A stretch of DNA of 64,000 nt. Origin: Sphingomonas sp. LY54 (GTDB lineage: Bacteria > Pseudomonadota > Alphaproteobacteria > Sphingomonadales > Sphingomonadaceae). Location: positions 2,129,501-2,193,500 of the forward strand of contig NZ_CP141588.1 in assembly GCF_035594035.1 (NCBI RefSeq). The letters are read 5' to 3'. The translations under genes were made by a program, and so were the position numbers. The stretch's first letter is position 1. Each line of letters begins with the position of its first letter. Shown here piece after piece: positions 24,716-34,337 of the stretch. The notes beneath the pieces were generated by a model. The model saw only the letters and a list, made by a program, of their open reading frames with translations, searched no databases and was not told the origin of the DNA.

Positions 24716-25721
24716 GCTGGCTTCGGATCGTGCTGATCGCGGCCTGACGCTCCTCGGCGAGGCTCTCGAGCGAGGCGCCGTCGGCCAGCCGCGCCGCGAC
24801 TTCCGCCTCTGCCTGGGTAAGGCCGTAGAGCGTGCGGAGCCGGGCCGGAACGCTCGGGTCGCGCCGCGCCCGGTCGGTCGCGACCAGAATGATGTGACGC
24901 GCGGCCCCGGTCCTGTTGGCCGCCGCGACCGTCAGCTCCAGTGGTTCTCCCGCTGCCCGGTGGAGGAGCAAGGCGCTCGCCGTGCTGTCATTCGCGGCGC
25001 CGGCCAGCGCCAGCGCGCGCTGCAGCGCCTGCTGGTCGCGCGAGGACCGGGCCGCGAGGCTGCTGCCGTGCAGCTTCAGCGGATCTCCCTGGCGCAGCAT
25101 CGCGTCTCCGGCGGCATTAGCGTTGAGGAGGCGACCGTGCACGTCGAGCGTGAAGACGGCGTGGATGCTCATGTCCAGCACCGCCGCGGCGCCGGCGCAG
25201 GCGCGCTCGGCCGCGCGCAGCTTGTTGCGGATCGCGATCATCTTGCCGAGATGGCCGAGCGTGCCGTTCATCCACCGCACCTTTTCGGTTTCGAAGGCGG
25301 GCTGGCTACGGCCGCGATGGAAGCCGATCTCGGCGGTCATGCCGGACGCGCGAAGCGATGCGCCGAGGCAGTGGAAGGTGTCGTCGCCCATCGGCCGGAT
25401 CCACTCATTGTAGATCCGGCTCTGCCCGTAGAGCGAGGAGGGGACCAATTCCCCGCAATCCCAGGCGCGGTTGACGAAGGCCGAGCCGCGCACCGCTTCC
25501 GACCAGAGATCGCTGTCCGTGAAGTCGCGCTCGAACGCGACCATGGCGTCGGCCGCGAAATATCCGGAATAAGAGATTTCCTCGCTGCCGCTGGCAGGAT
25601 CGCGCCAGTGAAGGACTCCGGACCGCGCCCCCACGGCGTCGGCGAGACGGGACGCGAGGTGCCCGAACGCTTCGTCATCGAGCGCGGCGTCGTAAATTTC
25701 CTCGGTGCGGATGGGCTGCAT
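24624..25721 (-). CDS. LuxR/GerE-type helix-turn-helix transcriptional regulator
   Basis: 365 residues. The C-terminal GerE HTH (about 300-358) has LTQAEAEVAARLADGASLES followed by ISTIRSQLKAIATKMGCGRQ. The N-terminal part carries a PAS-like segment (DMSIHAVFTLDVHGRLLNAN, near residue 185). It has the same design as the regulator at 17863, and the two are probably distant paralogues bracketing the curlin genes. It is transcribed away from the autotransporter; the 244-bp divergent gap holds palindrome copy C. No phosphoacceptor or autoinducer-binding motif is evident. Regulation of the autotransporter and the fibre genes is the positional inference. Confidence 0.85.
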   Translation of the reverse strand: MQPIRTEEIYDAALDDEAFGHLASRLADAVGARSGVLHWRDPASGSEEISYSGYFAADAMVAFERDFTDSDLWSEAVRGSAFVNRAWDCGELVPSSLYGQSRIYNEWIRPMGDDTFHCLGASLRASGMTAEIGFHRGRSQPAFETEKVRWMNGTLGHLGKMIAIRNKLRAAERACAGAAAVLDMSIHAVFTLDVHGRLLNANAAGDAMLRQGDPLKLHGSSLAARSSRDQQALQRALALAGAANDSTASALLLHRAAGEPLELTVAAANRTGAARHIILVATDRARRDPSVPARLRTLYGLTQAEAEVAARLADGASLESLAEERQAAISTIRSQLKAIATKMGCGRQAELVAMIGSLPRLRADH

Positions 25722-25851
25722 CTACTCGCCTGATCGAAGCTGGCGGGTCCGTCATCCGAAATTAGCGCGCCGCGCGCAAGGGCCGTCGTGGGGCGACATG
25801 AGACGCCGGCCAACACATTTCCCTCATTCTTCAAAGCGATGGCCGTCTCCT

Positions 25852-25869
25852 TACCCCATATGGGGGATG
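25852..25869 (+). promoter_or_regulatory. Palindromic element copy C upstream of the autotransporter
   Basis: TACCCCATATGGGGGATG, with a perfect CCCCATATGGGG core, 96 bases before the autotransporter ATG and 130 bases from the divergent regulator start. Unlike copies A and B it is not followed by the ATTC-type hairpin; a different dyad (CGCACAT-T-ATGTGCG) lies about 30 bases downstream. Confidence 0.65.
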
Positions 25870-25965
25870 TTCGCTCCTTCAGGCCGCTCCACAAGGCGCA
25901 CATTATGTGCGGCGCGGCCCGTGGCCGCGCTTGCCATTGCTGTCTGTGTCCAGGGGGGCCTACCA

Positions 25966-28900
25966 ATGCTTGCGAACCACAAGATCAAATTGCTTTTGAC
26001 GACCGCGATCGCCGCCGGCGCCAATGTCGCCGCCGTTTCGCCGCTCTCGGCCCAGTCGTTCGGAATCCACCATACGTCGTCCGAGACTCTCGCCGTCACC
26101 AATCCCGCGGGAGACGTGATCGAGGGAGCGCGGATCGGCATCTTCGCCGAAGCAGGTCCGCTCGCGCTCGACAATGCCGGCACTGTTCGGGGCAACGGCA
26201 ATTATGACGGCCTCAACGGCCCGCCCGAAGGCGGCGTCACCCTCTCCCAGGGCAATTCGAGCATCGCCAACAGCGGCACGATCTCGGGCGCCGGCTTCGG
26301 CGTCACGACCGCCCATTATTTCAATCCCGCCACCAACCAGCTCGAGCCGCACGCGGTCGGAACGACGGTCACGAACAGCGGCACGATCCGGGGGGACAGC
26401 AATGACGGCGTGCGCCTGATCGGCGGCGGCACCGTCACCAACAGCGGCACCATCCAGGGTCTGCGCGGCGGCGGCGCGGACGGCATCTCGATGTTCGCGC
26501 TGACCGGCCAGGACACGAGCGCCCGGGAAACGATCGGCACCGTCACCAACGGCGCCGAGGGCGCCATCGCCGGCCAGCGCTTCGGCATCCTCCTGTCGGG
26601 CGGCGGCGTCGTCGCGAATGAAGGCACGATTTCGGGCAATGCCGGCGCGCTGATCATCCAGGCAGTCGCCGGCGAGACCGGCAAGACCGCAACCGTCACC
26701 AACAGCGGCACGCTGACCGGCGGCGATGCCGTCAGCATCGCCGGCACGATCGCAACTGCGAGCATCACCAACAGCGGCACGATCGAAGGCACCGGCGCCT
26801 ACGGGATCCACAACAGCGCGACCGGCACCGTTACCGTCACCAACGATGCCGGCGGGGTCATCGAGGGCGCCAAGAGCGGCATCTTCGGCCAGGAAGGCCC
26901 CGTCGTCGTCAACAATGCCGGCACGATCATCGGCCGCGGCACCTATGACGGCTTCAACGCCGAACCCGATTCGGGCATCGTCTTCGCGACCGAAGGGTCG
27001 AGCGTCGTCAACAGCGGCACGATCATCGGCGCCGGCACCGGCATCGGCACCGCCAATTACTACAATGCCGGCACCAACAGCCTGCAGCCGCGCGCAGTCG
27101 GCACCACCGTCGTCAACAGCGGCACGATCACCGGCCAGAATAACGACGCGATCCGCCTGATCGGCGGCGGCACCGTCACCAACAGCGGCACCATCCAAGG
27201 CCTCGCCGGAGCCGGCACCGACGGCATTTCGATGTTCGCGCTGCAGGGCCAGGATACGAGCGGCCAAGGGTCGATCGGGACCGTCACCAACGCGACGGAC
27301 GGTACGATCAGCGGCCCGCGCTTCGGCGTCCTGCTGTCGGGCGGCGGCGTGATCGACAATGCGGGCGCGATGGCCGGCAATGCCGGCGCCGTCATTATCC
27401 AGTCGGTTGCAGGCGAGACCGGCAAGACCGCGACGATCACCAACAGCGGTACCATGACCGGCGGCGACGCGGTCAGCGTGGCCGGCACGATTGCATCGGC
27501 TTCGATTGCCAACAGCGGCACGATCGAAGGCACCGGCGCCTACGGCATCCACAACAGCTCGACCGGCACCGTTACCGTCACCAACGAAGCCGGCGGGGTC
27601 ATCGAGGGCGCCAAGAGCGGCATCTTCGGCCAGGAAGGCCCGGTCGTCGTCACCAATGCCGGCACGATCATCGGTCATGGCACCTATGACGGTCTCGACG
27701 CGGAGCCCGATTCGGCGATCGTCTTCGCGACCGAAAGGTCGAGCGTCGTCAACAGCGGCACCATCACCGGCGCCGGCACCGGCATCGGCACCGCCAATTA
27801 CTACAATGCCGCCACCAACAGCCTGCAGCCGCGCGCGGTCGGCACAACCGTTGTCAACAGCGGCACGATCACCGGCCAGAACAATGATGCGATCCGCCTG
27901 ATCGGCGGCGGTACGGTCACCAACAGCGGCACCATCCAGGGCCTCGCCGGGGCCGGCACCGACGGCATCTCCGTATTCGCGCTGCAGGGCCAGGACACGA
28001 GCGGCGCGCAGATCCTCAGCACCGTCACCAATGAAGCCGGCGGCACGATCAGCGGCCAGCGTTACGGCCTCGCCCTTACCGGCGGCGCTAATGTCGAGAA
28101 TGCCGGCACGATTTCCGGCAATGTCGGTGCAGTCCTGATCCAGGCGGTCGATGCCGGCAAGACTGCGACGCTGACCAACAGCGGCACGCTCAACGGAGGC
28201 GTTGCCATCCTCGGCCAGATCGCAGCGTCGGACATTACCAACAGCGGCACGGTCGTGACCACGGCGAACGGCGCTGCCGGTATCCGCGTTTCGAACGGCT
28301 CCGCGACGATTGCCAACAGCGGCTCGATCACGACCAGCGGCTCCGGCTCGCACGGCGTTCTCATCAACGGCACCGGTGCGGTCGCCATCACCAACGCCGC
28401 GATCGTCACATCCGGGCTCGATTCCTACGGCATTAACGTGGCGACTTCTGCGGGGGACATCGCGATCGACAGCGAGAGCGCCCGCGCGACCGGCAACGGC
28501 CAGACCTATGCCATCGGCGCGATCTCTAACGGCGGCGGCGACATCGTCATCAACAGCGGCACCGCGATCGCCAGCGGCACCGAGAACAGCCGCGGCATCT
28601 ACGCGCTCGTCAACAATGGCGGCGACATCACGATCAACGCCGGCACCACCGTCGGCAACACCCGCGCGATCTACACGTTCACCGGCACGGGCAAGACCAC
28701 GATCGTCAGCGAGAATGCCACCGGCAATGGCGGCAACGCCATCGTCGGCCAGGGCGCGTCGCTGAGCATCACCAGCGGCATCGCCACCGGTACCGCCAAT
28801 GCCGCCTTCTCGGCAGCGACGATCTTCGCCAACGCCGACACCGACGCGACGATCGTCGCCGACACCACCGTGGCCCACGGCTACGGCCAGTATGGCATCG

Positions 28901-31872
28901 AGGCCAATGCAGTCGGCACGGTCGACATCATCAGCGGCACCGTCACTACGGACGGTGATTACGGCCAGGGCATCACGGTCTACGCCGGCGGCGCGGTCAT
29001 GGTCGCAAGCGGCTCGATCACCACCGACGGCCTGCTGTCGCACGGCATCGTCGTCGACTCCGGCACCAGCACGGCGGCGATCGACATCGCCAGCGCCACG
29101 ATCGTCGCGGCGGGCGAGGAATCCGACGGCATCCAAATCGTGTCGGCGGGCGATGTCACCATCGACACCGGTTCGATCTCGGCCACCGGCTACGCGATCC
29201 GATCGCTCGCCGGTGGCAATCTCGATGTCACCATCAGTGCCGGCCAGGCGGTCAGCGGGGATGCCGGGGCTATCCTGACCGCCGCTTCGATCGATCTGGT
29301 CCGCAATGCCGGCCACGTCACCGGCGCGATCGAGCTCGCCGCCGGCGACGACACGCTTGAAAATGCCGGCCGCATCGACGGCGACGCCTTCCTCGGAGCC
29401 GGCAGCGACCGGCTCGTCCTGCTGACCGGCTCGACCGTGAACGGCGTGGTCGATGGCGGCGACGGCATTGACACCGTCACCCTGCGCGGCACCAGCGCGA
29501 CTGCGACCCAGGCCCAGACGATCGCCGAGGTGGCGAATTTCGAAAGCCTCGACGTCGTCCAGGGCTACTGGACCGCCTCGCACGCGGTCGGCGCGTTCAA
29601 CGAGGTCACGATCGGCGCCAACGGCATCCTTGCGGTGCACGAACTGGTCACGCCGGCCGGCTCGGACAGCCCGATCGTCACCGCGTCGATCGTCAATAAC
29701 GGCCTGCTCGTGCTCGATTTCGACAATAGCGAGACGCTGACCGACTTTGACGGCCTGACCATCTCGGGCACCGGCGGCGTCCGGCTCGAGGGCGAGGGTA
29801 TCTTCCATGTCGAGGGGAGCGATCTCACCTATACCGGCACGACCACGGTCGCGAACGGCGGGCTGGTGCTGATCGGCACGCTCGGTGGCGGCGTCACGAC
29901 CAGCGGCGACGGCACGTTTACGCTCGGCGACGGCGGCACCACCGGCGAATTTGCGGGCGACCTCGTCAATAACGGCCGCTTCGTCTTCAACCGCTCGGAC
30001 AATTACGATTTCCTCGGCGCCTTCTCCGGCACCGGCGATTTCGCCAAGATGGGCGCCGGCACGCTGACCTTCGCCGGCGACTACAGCTACACCGGCACGA
30101 CCCGCATCCTGGGCGGCGCCGTCCGATTCGCGGGCCAGATCGACCCGGACACAGAGGTCGACCTGCAGAGCGGCAGCTTCGACATCAGCGGAACATCGCA
30201 GACGGTTGCTGAACTGGCCGGCGCGAGCGGCACCAGCGTCGTCATCGAAGACGCCACGCTCACCGTCGATCAGGACAGCAACAGCGCCTATGCCGGAGCG
30301 ATCACCGGCGACGGAAGCCTGGTGAAAGACGGCGACGGCCGCCTCAACCTGACCGGCGCGAGCACCTATACCGGCCCGACCTCGGTCAATGGCGGCACGC
30401 TCTCGGTCAACGGCTCGATCGTCTCCGACGTCACCGTGAATGACGGCGGCCGCCTCGGCGGCACCGGCACCCTGGCCGACGTCGTCGTCGCCAGCGGCGG
30501 CGTGTTCGCGCCGGGCAACTCGATCGGTACGATCGACGTCGTCGGCAACGTCGCTTTCGCCGCCGGCTCGATCTTCGAGGTCGAGGCCAATGCGGCCGGC
30601 GCGGCCGACCGGATCAACGCCACCGGCACGGCCACCATCGCCAACGGCGCCCGGGTCAGCGTCCTCGCCGAGGCTGGCACCTACCGGCCGCGGACCGACT
30701 ATACGATCCTGACCGCGCAGGCCGGCGTCACCGGCACCTTCTCGACGGTGACCTCGAACCTGGCCTTCCTGACGCCGACTCTGGCCTATGGCGCCAATGC
30801 GGTGACGCTCCGCCTCTACCGGAACGACATCGCCTTCGCCGACGTGGCCGGCTCGTTCAACCAGGCGAGCACGGGCGCGGCGGTGCAGGCGCTCGGCATT
30901 GGCAACCCGCTGTTCGAGGACGCGCTGATCCAGAGCGAGGCCGGCGCCCAGGCGGCGTTCGATGCTCTGTCCGGCGAGATCCACGCCAGCGTCCAGTCCG
31001 CGCTCGCCAACGACAGCCGCCACATACGTGACGCCCTGTTCGGTGCGACGCAGACCGGCGAAGGCCTGGGCCTGTGGGGCAGCGCGATCGGCAGCTGGGG
31101 CGAGGCCGACGCCAGGGATAGCGTCGCCGAGCTCGCGACCGATCATCGCGGCCTGATGACCGGCTTCACCTTCGGCAGCGCCAATTTCGTCGCGGGCATC
31201 GCGGCGGGGGTCAGCAATGCGGATTACGATGCCGACGCGCGGGGCAGCAAGGCCGACGTCGACAGCCAGTTCCTCGGCGTCCACCTCGGCTATGCGGCCG
31301 GGCCGTGGAGCGCGAAGGGCGGTCTCGCCTTTGGCTGGCACGATGTCGACACCAGCCGCTCGGTCGCCTTCGCGACGATCAACCAGACGCCCGAAGCCTC
31401 CTATGACGTGACCACGCGCCAGATCTTCGGCGAGGTCTCCTACGGCCTCGATATGGGCGGCTTCAACCTGGCGCCGTTCGCCCGGCTCGCCCATGTCCGC
31501 ACCAAGACGGATGGGTTCGCCGAAGCCGGCGGCAGCGCAGCGCTGAGCGTCGACCGCGCGGTGCAGAACGTCCAGTTCCTGAACCTGGGCGTGCACGCGA
31601 GCGGCCCGGGCGAAGCGACCTTCCAGCCGCGCCTGTCGGTGAGCTGGCAGCATGGCTGGGGTGATCTCCGCGGCGTCTCCAGCGCGGCCTTCGCCGGCTC
31701 GAGCGGGGACTTCCTGGTGGTCGGCTCGCGGCTGCCGCGCAACGCGGTGGCGGTCGACGGCGGCTTCGACGTCGATCTGGGCCGCGTCCGCATCGGCGCG
31801 TCCTATGTCGGGTCGCTGTCGTCGGACTGGACGGACCATGGCGCCAAGGCGAACCTGACCTTCAAGTTCTGA
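25966..31872 (+). CDS. Giant autotransporter (type Va secretion) with internally repeated passenger
   Basis: 1968 residues. The signal peptide MLANHKIKLLLTTAIAAGAN runs to about residue 35 (LSAQ). The passenger (about 36-1690) is built of short NSGTI/TNSG beta-helix turns, including two exact-length 247-residue repeats and a partial third (residues 46-742). Autotransporter-associated strand repeats follow (YTGTTRILGGAVRFAG, about 1375; TGASTYTGPTSVNGG, about 1463). The C-terminal barrel (about 1700-1968) starts near LWGSAIGSWGEADARD and ends ANLTFKF. The barrel inserts in the outer membrane and displays the passenger. No protease triad was recognised, so an adhesin or surface-layer role is likely. 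The ATG at 25966 follows AGGGGGG; upstream frame extension is probably untranslated. Confidence 0.9.
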   Translation: MLANHKIKLLLTTAIAAGANVAAVSPLSAQSFGIHHTSSETLAVTNPAGDVIEGARIGIFAEAGPLALDNAGTVRGNGNYDGLNGPPEGGVTLSQGNSSIANSGTISGAGFGVTTAHYFNPATNQLEPHAVGTTVTNSGTIRGDSNDGVRLIGGGTVTNSGTIQGLRGGGADGISMFALTGQDTSARETIGTVTNGAEGAIAGQRFGILLSGGGVVANEGTISGNAGALIIQAVAGETGKTATVTNSGTLTGGDAVSIAGTIATASITNSGTIEGTGAYGIHNSATGTVTVTNDAGGVIEGAKSGIFGQEGPVVVNNAGTIIGRGTYDGFNAEPDSGIVFATEGSSVVNSGTIIGAGTGIGTANYYNAGTNSLQPRAVGTTVVNSGTITGQNNDAIRLIGGGTVTNSGTIQGLAGAGTDGISMFALQGQDTSGQGSIGTVTNATDGTISGPRFGVLLSGGGVIDNAGAMAGNAGAVIIQSVAGETGKTATITNSGTMTGGDAVSVAGTIASASIANSGTIEGTGAYGIHNSSTGTVTVTNEAGGVIEGAKSGIFGQEGPVVVTNAGTIIGHGTYDGLDAEPDSAIVFATERSSVVNSGTITGAGTGIGTANYYNAATNSLQPRAVGTTVVNSGTITGQNNDAIRLIGGGTVTNSGTIQGLAGAGTDGISVFALQGQDTSGAQILSTVTNEAGGTISGQRYGLALTGGANVENAGTISGNVGAVLIQAVDAGKTATLTNSGTLNGGVAILGQIAASDITNSGTVVTTANGAAGIRVSNGSATIANSGSITTSGSGSHGVLINGTGAVAITNAAIVTSGLDSYGINVATSAGDIAIDSESARATGNGQTYAIGAISNGGGDIVINSGTAIASGTENSRGIYALVNNGGDITINAGTTVGNTRAIYTFTGTGKTTIVSENATGNGGNAIVGQGASLSITSGIATGTANAAFSAATIFANADTDATIVADTTVAHGYGQYGIEANAVGTVDIISGTVTTDGDYGQGITVYAGGAVMVASGSITTDGLLSHGIVVDSGTSTAAIDIASATIVAAGEESDGIQIVSAGDVTIDTGSISATGYAIRSLAGGNLDVTISAGQAVSGDAGAILTAASIDLVRNAGHVTGAIELAAGDDTLENAGRIDGDAFLGAGSDRLVLLTGSTVNGVVDGGDGIDTVTLRGTSATATQAQTIAEVANFESLDVVQGYWTASHAVGAFNEVTIGANGILAVHELVTPAGSDSPIVTASIVNNGLLVLDFDNSETLTDFDGLTISGTGGVRLEGEGIFHVEGSDLTYTGTTTVANGGLVLIGTLGGGVTTSGDGTFTLGDGGTTGEFAGDLVNNGRFVFNRSDNYDFLGAFSGTGDFAKMGAGTLTFAGDYSYTGTTRILGGAVRFAGQIDPDTEVDLQSGSFDISGTSQTVAELAGASGTSVVIEDATLTVDQDSNSAYAGAITGDGSLVKDGDGRLNLTGASTYTGPTSVNGGTLSVNGSIVSDVTVNDGGRLGGTGTLADVVVASGGVFAPGNSIGTIDVVGNVAFAAGSIFEVEANAAGAADRINATGTATIANGARVSVLAEAGTYRPRTDYTILTAQAGVTGTFSTVTSNLAFLTPTLAYGANAVTLRLYRNDIAFADVAGSFNQASTGAAVQALGIGNPLFEDALIQSEAGAQAAFDALSGEIHASVQSALANDSRHIRDALFGATQTGEGLGLWGSAIGSWGEADARDSVAELATDHRGLMTGFTFGSANFVAGIAAGVSNADYDADARGSKADVDSQFLGVHLGYAAGPWSAKGGLAFGWHDVDTSRSVAFATINQTPEASYDVTTRQIFGEVSYGLDMGGFNLAPFARLAHVRTKTDGFAEAGGSAALSVDRAVQNVQFLNLGVHASGPGEATFQPRLSVSWQHGWGDLRGVSSAAFAGSSGDFLVVGSRLPRNAVAVDGGFDVDLGRVRIGASYVGSLSSDWTDHGAKANLTFKF
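26101..28190 (+). repeat. 741-bp tandem repeats inside the autotransporter passenger
   Basis: Unit 1 is 26101-26841, unit 2 is 26842-27582, and unit 3 begins at 27583 and loses similarity after about 28190. Units 1 and 2 have identical length (247 codons). Units 2 and 3 share long runs of identical DNA (for example the VIEGAKSGIFGQEGPVVV segment), pointing to recent duplication; unit 1 is more diverged. Confidence 0.9.
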
Positions 31873-31893
31873 TCGATCACCTTCGGGGGGAGT

Positions 31894-31921
31894 GGGGGCC
31901 GGCTCGTCCGGCCCCCTTTTT
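31894..31921 (+). terminator. Rho-independent terminator of the autotransporter gene
   Basis: GGGGGCCGG, loop CTCGT, CCGGCCCCC, then five T residues, 21 bases after the stop codon. Confidence 0.9.
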
Positions 31922-31990
31922 CATGGAGGTCGCCGCGCCGGTCGCACGGGGTCGCGGGCAAGAATGAATTGACAGCGGACCGGAACCATT

Positions 31991-34330
31991 ATGGAGAATG
32001 CGGCAGTGATGTTGCGTTCCCCGGTTCCCGTGCGGGCCTTTGCGGCCACCGGCCTGCTTGCCGCAGGCTTCGCGGCCCTGACCCCGGCTCGGGCAGCGCC
32101 GGGCAGCGCCGACGACGCCTCGATCATCGTCACGGCGCGTCAATATGCCGAGCCGCTGCACCAGGTTCCCTTCAGCATTACGGCGCTGGGCGATGCCCAG
32201 ATCGAACTCGGCGGCGCCGAGCGCCTGTCGGACCTGGCGCGGGCCGTCCCCAATCTGATCGTCGTTCCGGTCGGCACATTGGGCGCCGAGCAGCCCGCGA
32301 TCCGCGGCATTTTCTCGCCCGCCGGCTCGGCGACGACCGGGCTCTATCTGGACGACGTGCCGATCCAGATGCGCTCGCTCGGCTTCGGCGGGAGCGCCGA
32401 CATACGGACGTTCGACCTCATCCGCGCCGAGGTGCTGCGCGGGCCGCAGGGAACGTTGTTCGGCGCCAGCTCGATGGGCGGCACGATCCGCTTCATCACC
32501 CGCCAGCCCGATCTCGACGAAACCAGCGGCTATCTCTCGGCCACGCTCGAACAGGTGCGTGTCGGCGGCCTCGGCGGCGGGGTGGAGGGCGCGATCGGCG
32601 TGCCGCTCCTGCCCGGCACGATCGGCCTGCGCACCGGCTTCTACTATCGGCGCGACGGCGGCTATGTCGATCGCGTGGACCGGCAGACCGGTGCGATCGC
32701 GCAACGCGACGTCAACGACGTCGATGCACTGGCGCTGCGCGCAGCGGTGAAGGCCGCTGTCGGCGAGGCCGTGGAGCTGACGCCGGCACTGCACTACCAG
32801 CGCACCCGGCGCGGCGACTTTCCATTCTTCGACAGCACGCGCGGGCCGCACCTCAAATCCTCGATCCACGAACAGCCGGGCAGGGAGGAATTCATCCTGC
32901 CGAGCCTCACCGTCCGCGCCGATCTGGGCGGCGCGACGCTCACCAGCGTCACCGCCCACCTCGACCGGACCGACCGGCAGACGACCGATTATTCGCTGGC
33001 CTTCGGCGAGCTCGTGCTCGGCGGAGCCGTCCCGGGGCTCGTTCCCGCTGGCGGGACGCGCAGCCTGACCAAGGTCACCCAGCGCAGCTTCAGCCAGGAA
33101 TTGCGCTTCGCCTCTCCCGACGGCGCGGCGCCCCTGCGCTGGGTCTTCGGCTTTTTCTATCGCAGCGCCCAGTTCGGCCTGACGCAAAACGTTGTCGAGC
33201 CGGGGATCGCCGATCTCACGCACCTCTATCTGGACGCTTCGGTCGAGGACGTGTTCGGAGTGCCGCTCTTGCCGGGCGGGGTCAGCTACCGCGGCAGCGA
33301 GACGGTGCGCGAGGTCCAGGTCGCAGCGTTCGGCGAGGCGAGCTGGCGCATCAGCGAACGGCTCGAGGCGCTTGCCGGCCTGCGCGTGACCCGCTCGCGG
33401 CTCGATCTGGAGGTGGTGTCGGAAGGGCCCTATGCCGGCGGCGCGTTCAAGGCGGCCGACGCGCCGAGCCAGCGTGAGACGCCGGTCACGCCGCGGCTGG
33501 GCCTGAGCTATCGTCTCGGCGAAAGCGCTTTGGTCCATGCCGGCATCAGCAAGGGCTTCCGCGTCGGCGGCGCCAATCCGCCGGTGCCTGCGGGGCCCTG
33601 CGGCGCGGACCTGCAGGCCTTCGGCCGGTCCGAGGCTCCGGCCTCGTTCGGGTCGGACTCGCTGTGGAGCTACGAGGCCGGCTTCAAGGGCAGGTTCGCG
33701 CCCGGACTGAGCCTCAGCGCCTCGCTGTTCCGGATCGACTGGAAGGGCATCCAGCAGCCGGTCATGCTGCCGGGGTGCGGCTTCTCCTTCACCGACAATC
33801 TCGGCCGCGCCCGCAGCCGCGGCTTCGAGTTCGAAGGCGAAGCGCGCCTGGCGCCCGGCCTGCGGACAAGCCTCGGCCTAGGCTTCGTCGACGCCCGCTT
33901 CCGCGAGACCATCCTGGGCGGTGTCGGCGAGGATGGACGGGTCGTCATCGCCGGGCGCGGCGACCGCATCCCCTATGTGCCGCGCTGGACGACGCGCGTC
34001 GCCGCCGATTACGAGATGGCGCTGCCGGGAGCGCTGCGCGCCTTCCTCCATGGCGAGATCCAATATGTGAGCGGCTACCGCCGCGCGCCCTCGGCGGAGG
34101 CCGCCGGCTACGACGCCCGCGTCGACCGTGGCGACGATTACGCCAACGCCTTGTTGCGCGCGGGCGTCGGCCGCGGTCCCTGGCAGGTTTCCCTGTTCGT
34201 CGACAATCTGCTCGACGACCGCTCGATCCTGTTCAGCAGCGCCGATCTGGTGCCCGCAACCGGGTCGCCGCTGCGCCAGCAGACGCTGACGCCGCGCACC
34301 GCGGGCGTCAGCGCAGCGCTCCAGTTCTGA
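31991..34330 (+). CDS. TonB-dependent outer-membrane receptor
   Basis: 779 residues. After a signal peptide (about 1-35, ending PARA) comes a TonB-box-like segment (DASIIVTARQ), the plug domain (about 50-165; VPFSITALGDAQIE, EVLRGPQGTLFGASSMGGTI) and a 22-strand-type barrel ending in LQF. Family members import bulky nutrients using TonB-ExbBD energy. The plug and the sphingomonad-type sequence suggest a non-siderophore substrate (glycan or aromatic), but none can be named. An in-frame ATG at 32009 is an alternative start. It follows the autotransporter terminator, so it is probably separately transcribed. Confidence 0.93.
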   Translation: MENAAVMLRSPVPVRAFAATGLLAAGFAALTPARAAPGSADDASIIVTARQYAEPLHQVPFSITALGDAQIELGGAERLSDLARAVPNLIVVPVGTLGAEQPAIRGIFSPAGSATTGLYLDDVPIQMRSLGFGGSADIRTFDLIRAEVLRGPQGTLFGASSMGGTIRFITRQPDLDETSGYLSATLEQVRVGGLGGGVEGAIGVPLLPGTIGLRTGFYYRRDGGYVDRVDRQTGAIAQRDVNDVDALALRAAVKAAVGEAVELTPALHYQRTRRGDFPFFDSTRGPHLKSSIHEQPGREEFILPSLTVRADLGGATLTSVTAHLDRTDRQTTDYSLAFGELVLGGAVPGLVPAGGTRSLTKVTQRSFSQELRFASPDGAAPLRWVFGFFYRSAQFGLTQNVVEPGIADLTHLYLDASVEDVFGVPLLPGGVSYRGSETVREVQVAAFGEASWRISERLEALAGLRVTRSRLDLEVVSEGPYAGGAFKAADAPSQRETPVTPRLGLSYRLGESALVHAGISKGFRVGGANPPVPAGPCGADLQAFGRSEAPASFGSDSLWSYEAGFKGRFAPGLSLSASLFRIDWKGIQQPVMLPGCGFSFTDNLGRARSRGFEFEGEARLAPGLRTSLGLGFVDARFRETILGGVGEDGRVVIAGRGDRIPYVPRWTTRVAADYEMALPGALRAFLHGEIQYVSGYRRAPSAEAAGYDARVDRGDDYANALLRAGVGRGPWQVSLFVDNLLDDRSILFSSADLVPATGSPLRQQTLTPRTAGVSAALQF

Positions 34331-34337
34331 CGGCCGC

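Noticed and set aside
25705..25965. N-terminal extension of the autotransporter
   Set aside because: It would bury the signal peptide behind 87 residues; ATG at 25966 has a ribosome binding site and a proper signal peptide.
20897..28190. Possible CRISPR array because of many short repeats
   Set aside because: Repeats are translated, imperfect and of protein-repeat period (curlin and autotransporter turns); no constant repeat with unique spacers and no cas genes.
25960..31839. Minus-strand frame of 1959 codons opposite the autotransporter
   Set aside because: It mirrors the sense gene in a GC-rich, low-stop context; the product is Arg/Asp/Gly-rich with no domain or ribosome binding site, while the sense frame has a signal peptide and a barrel.
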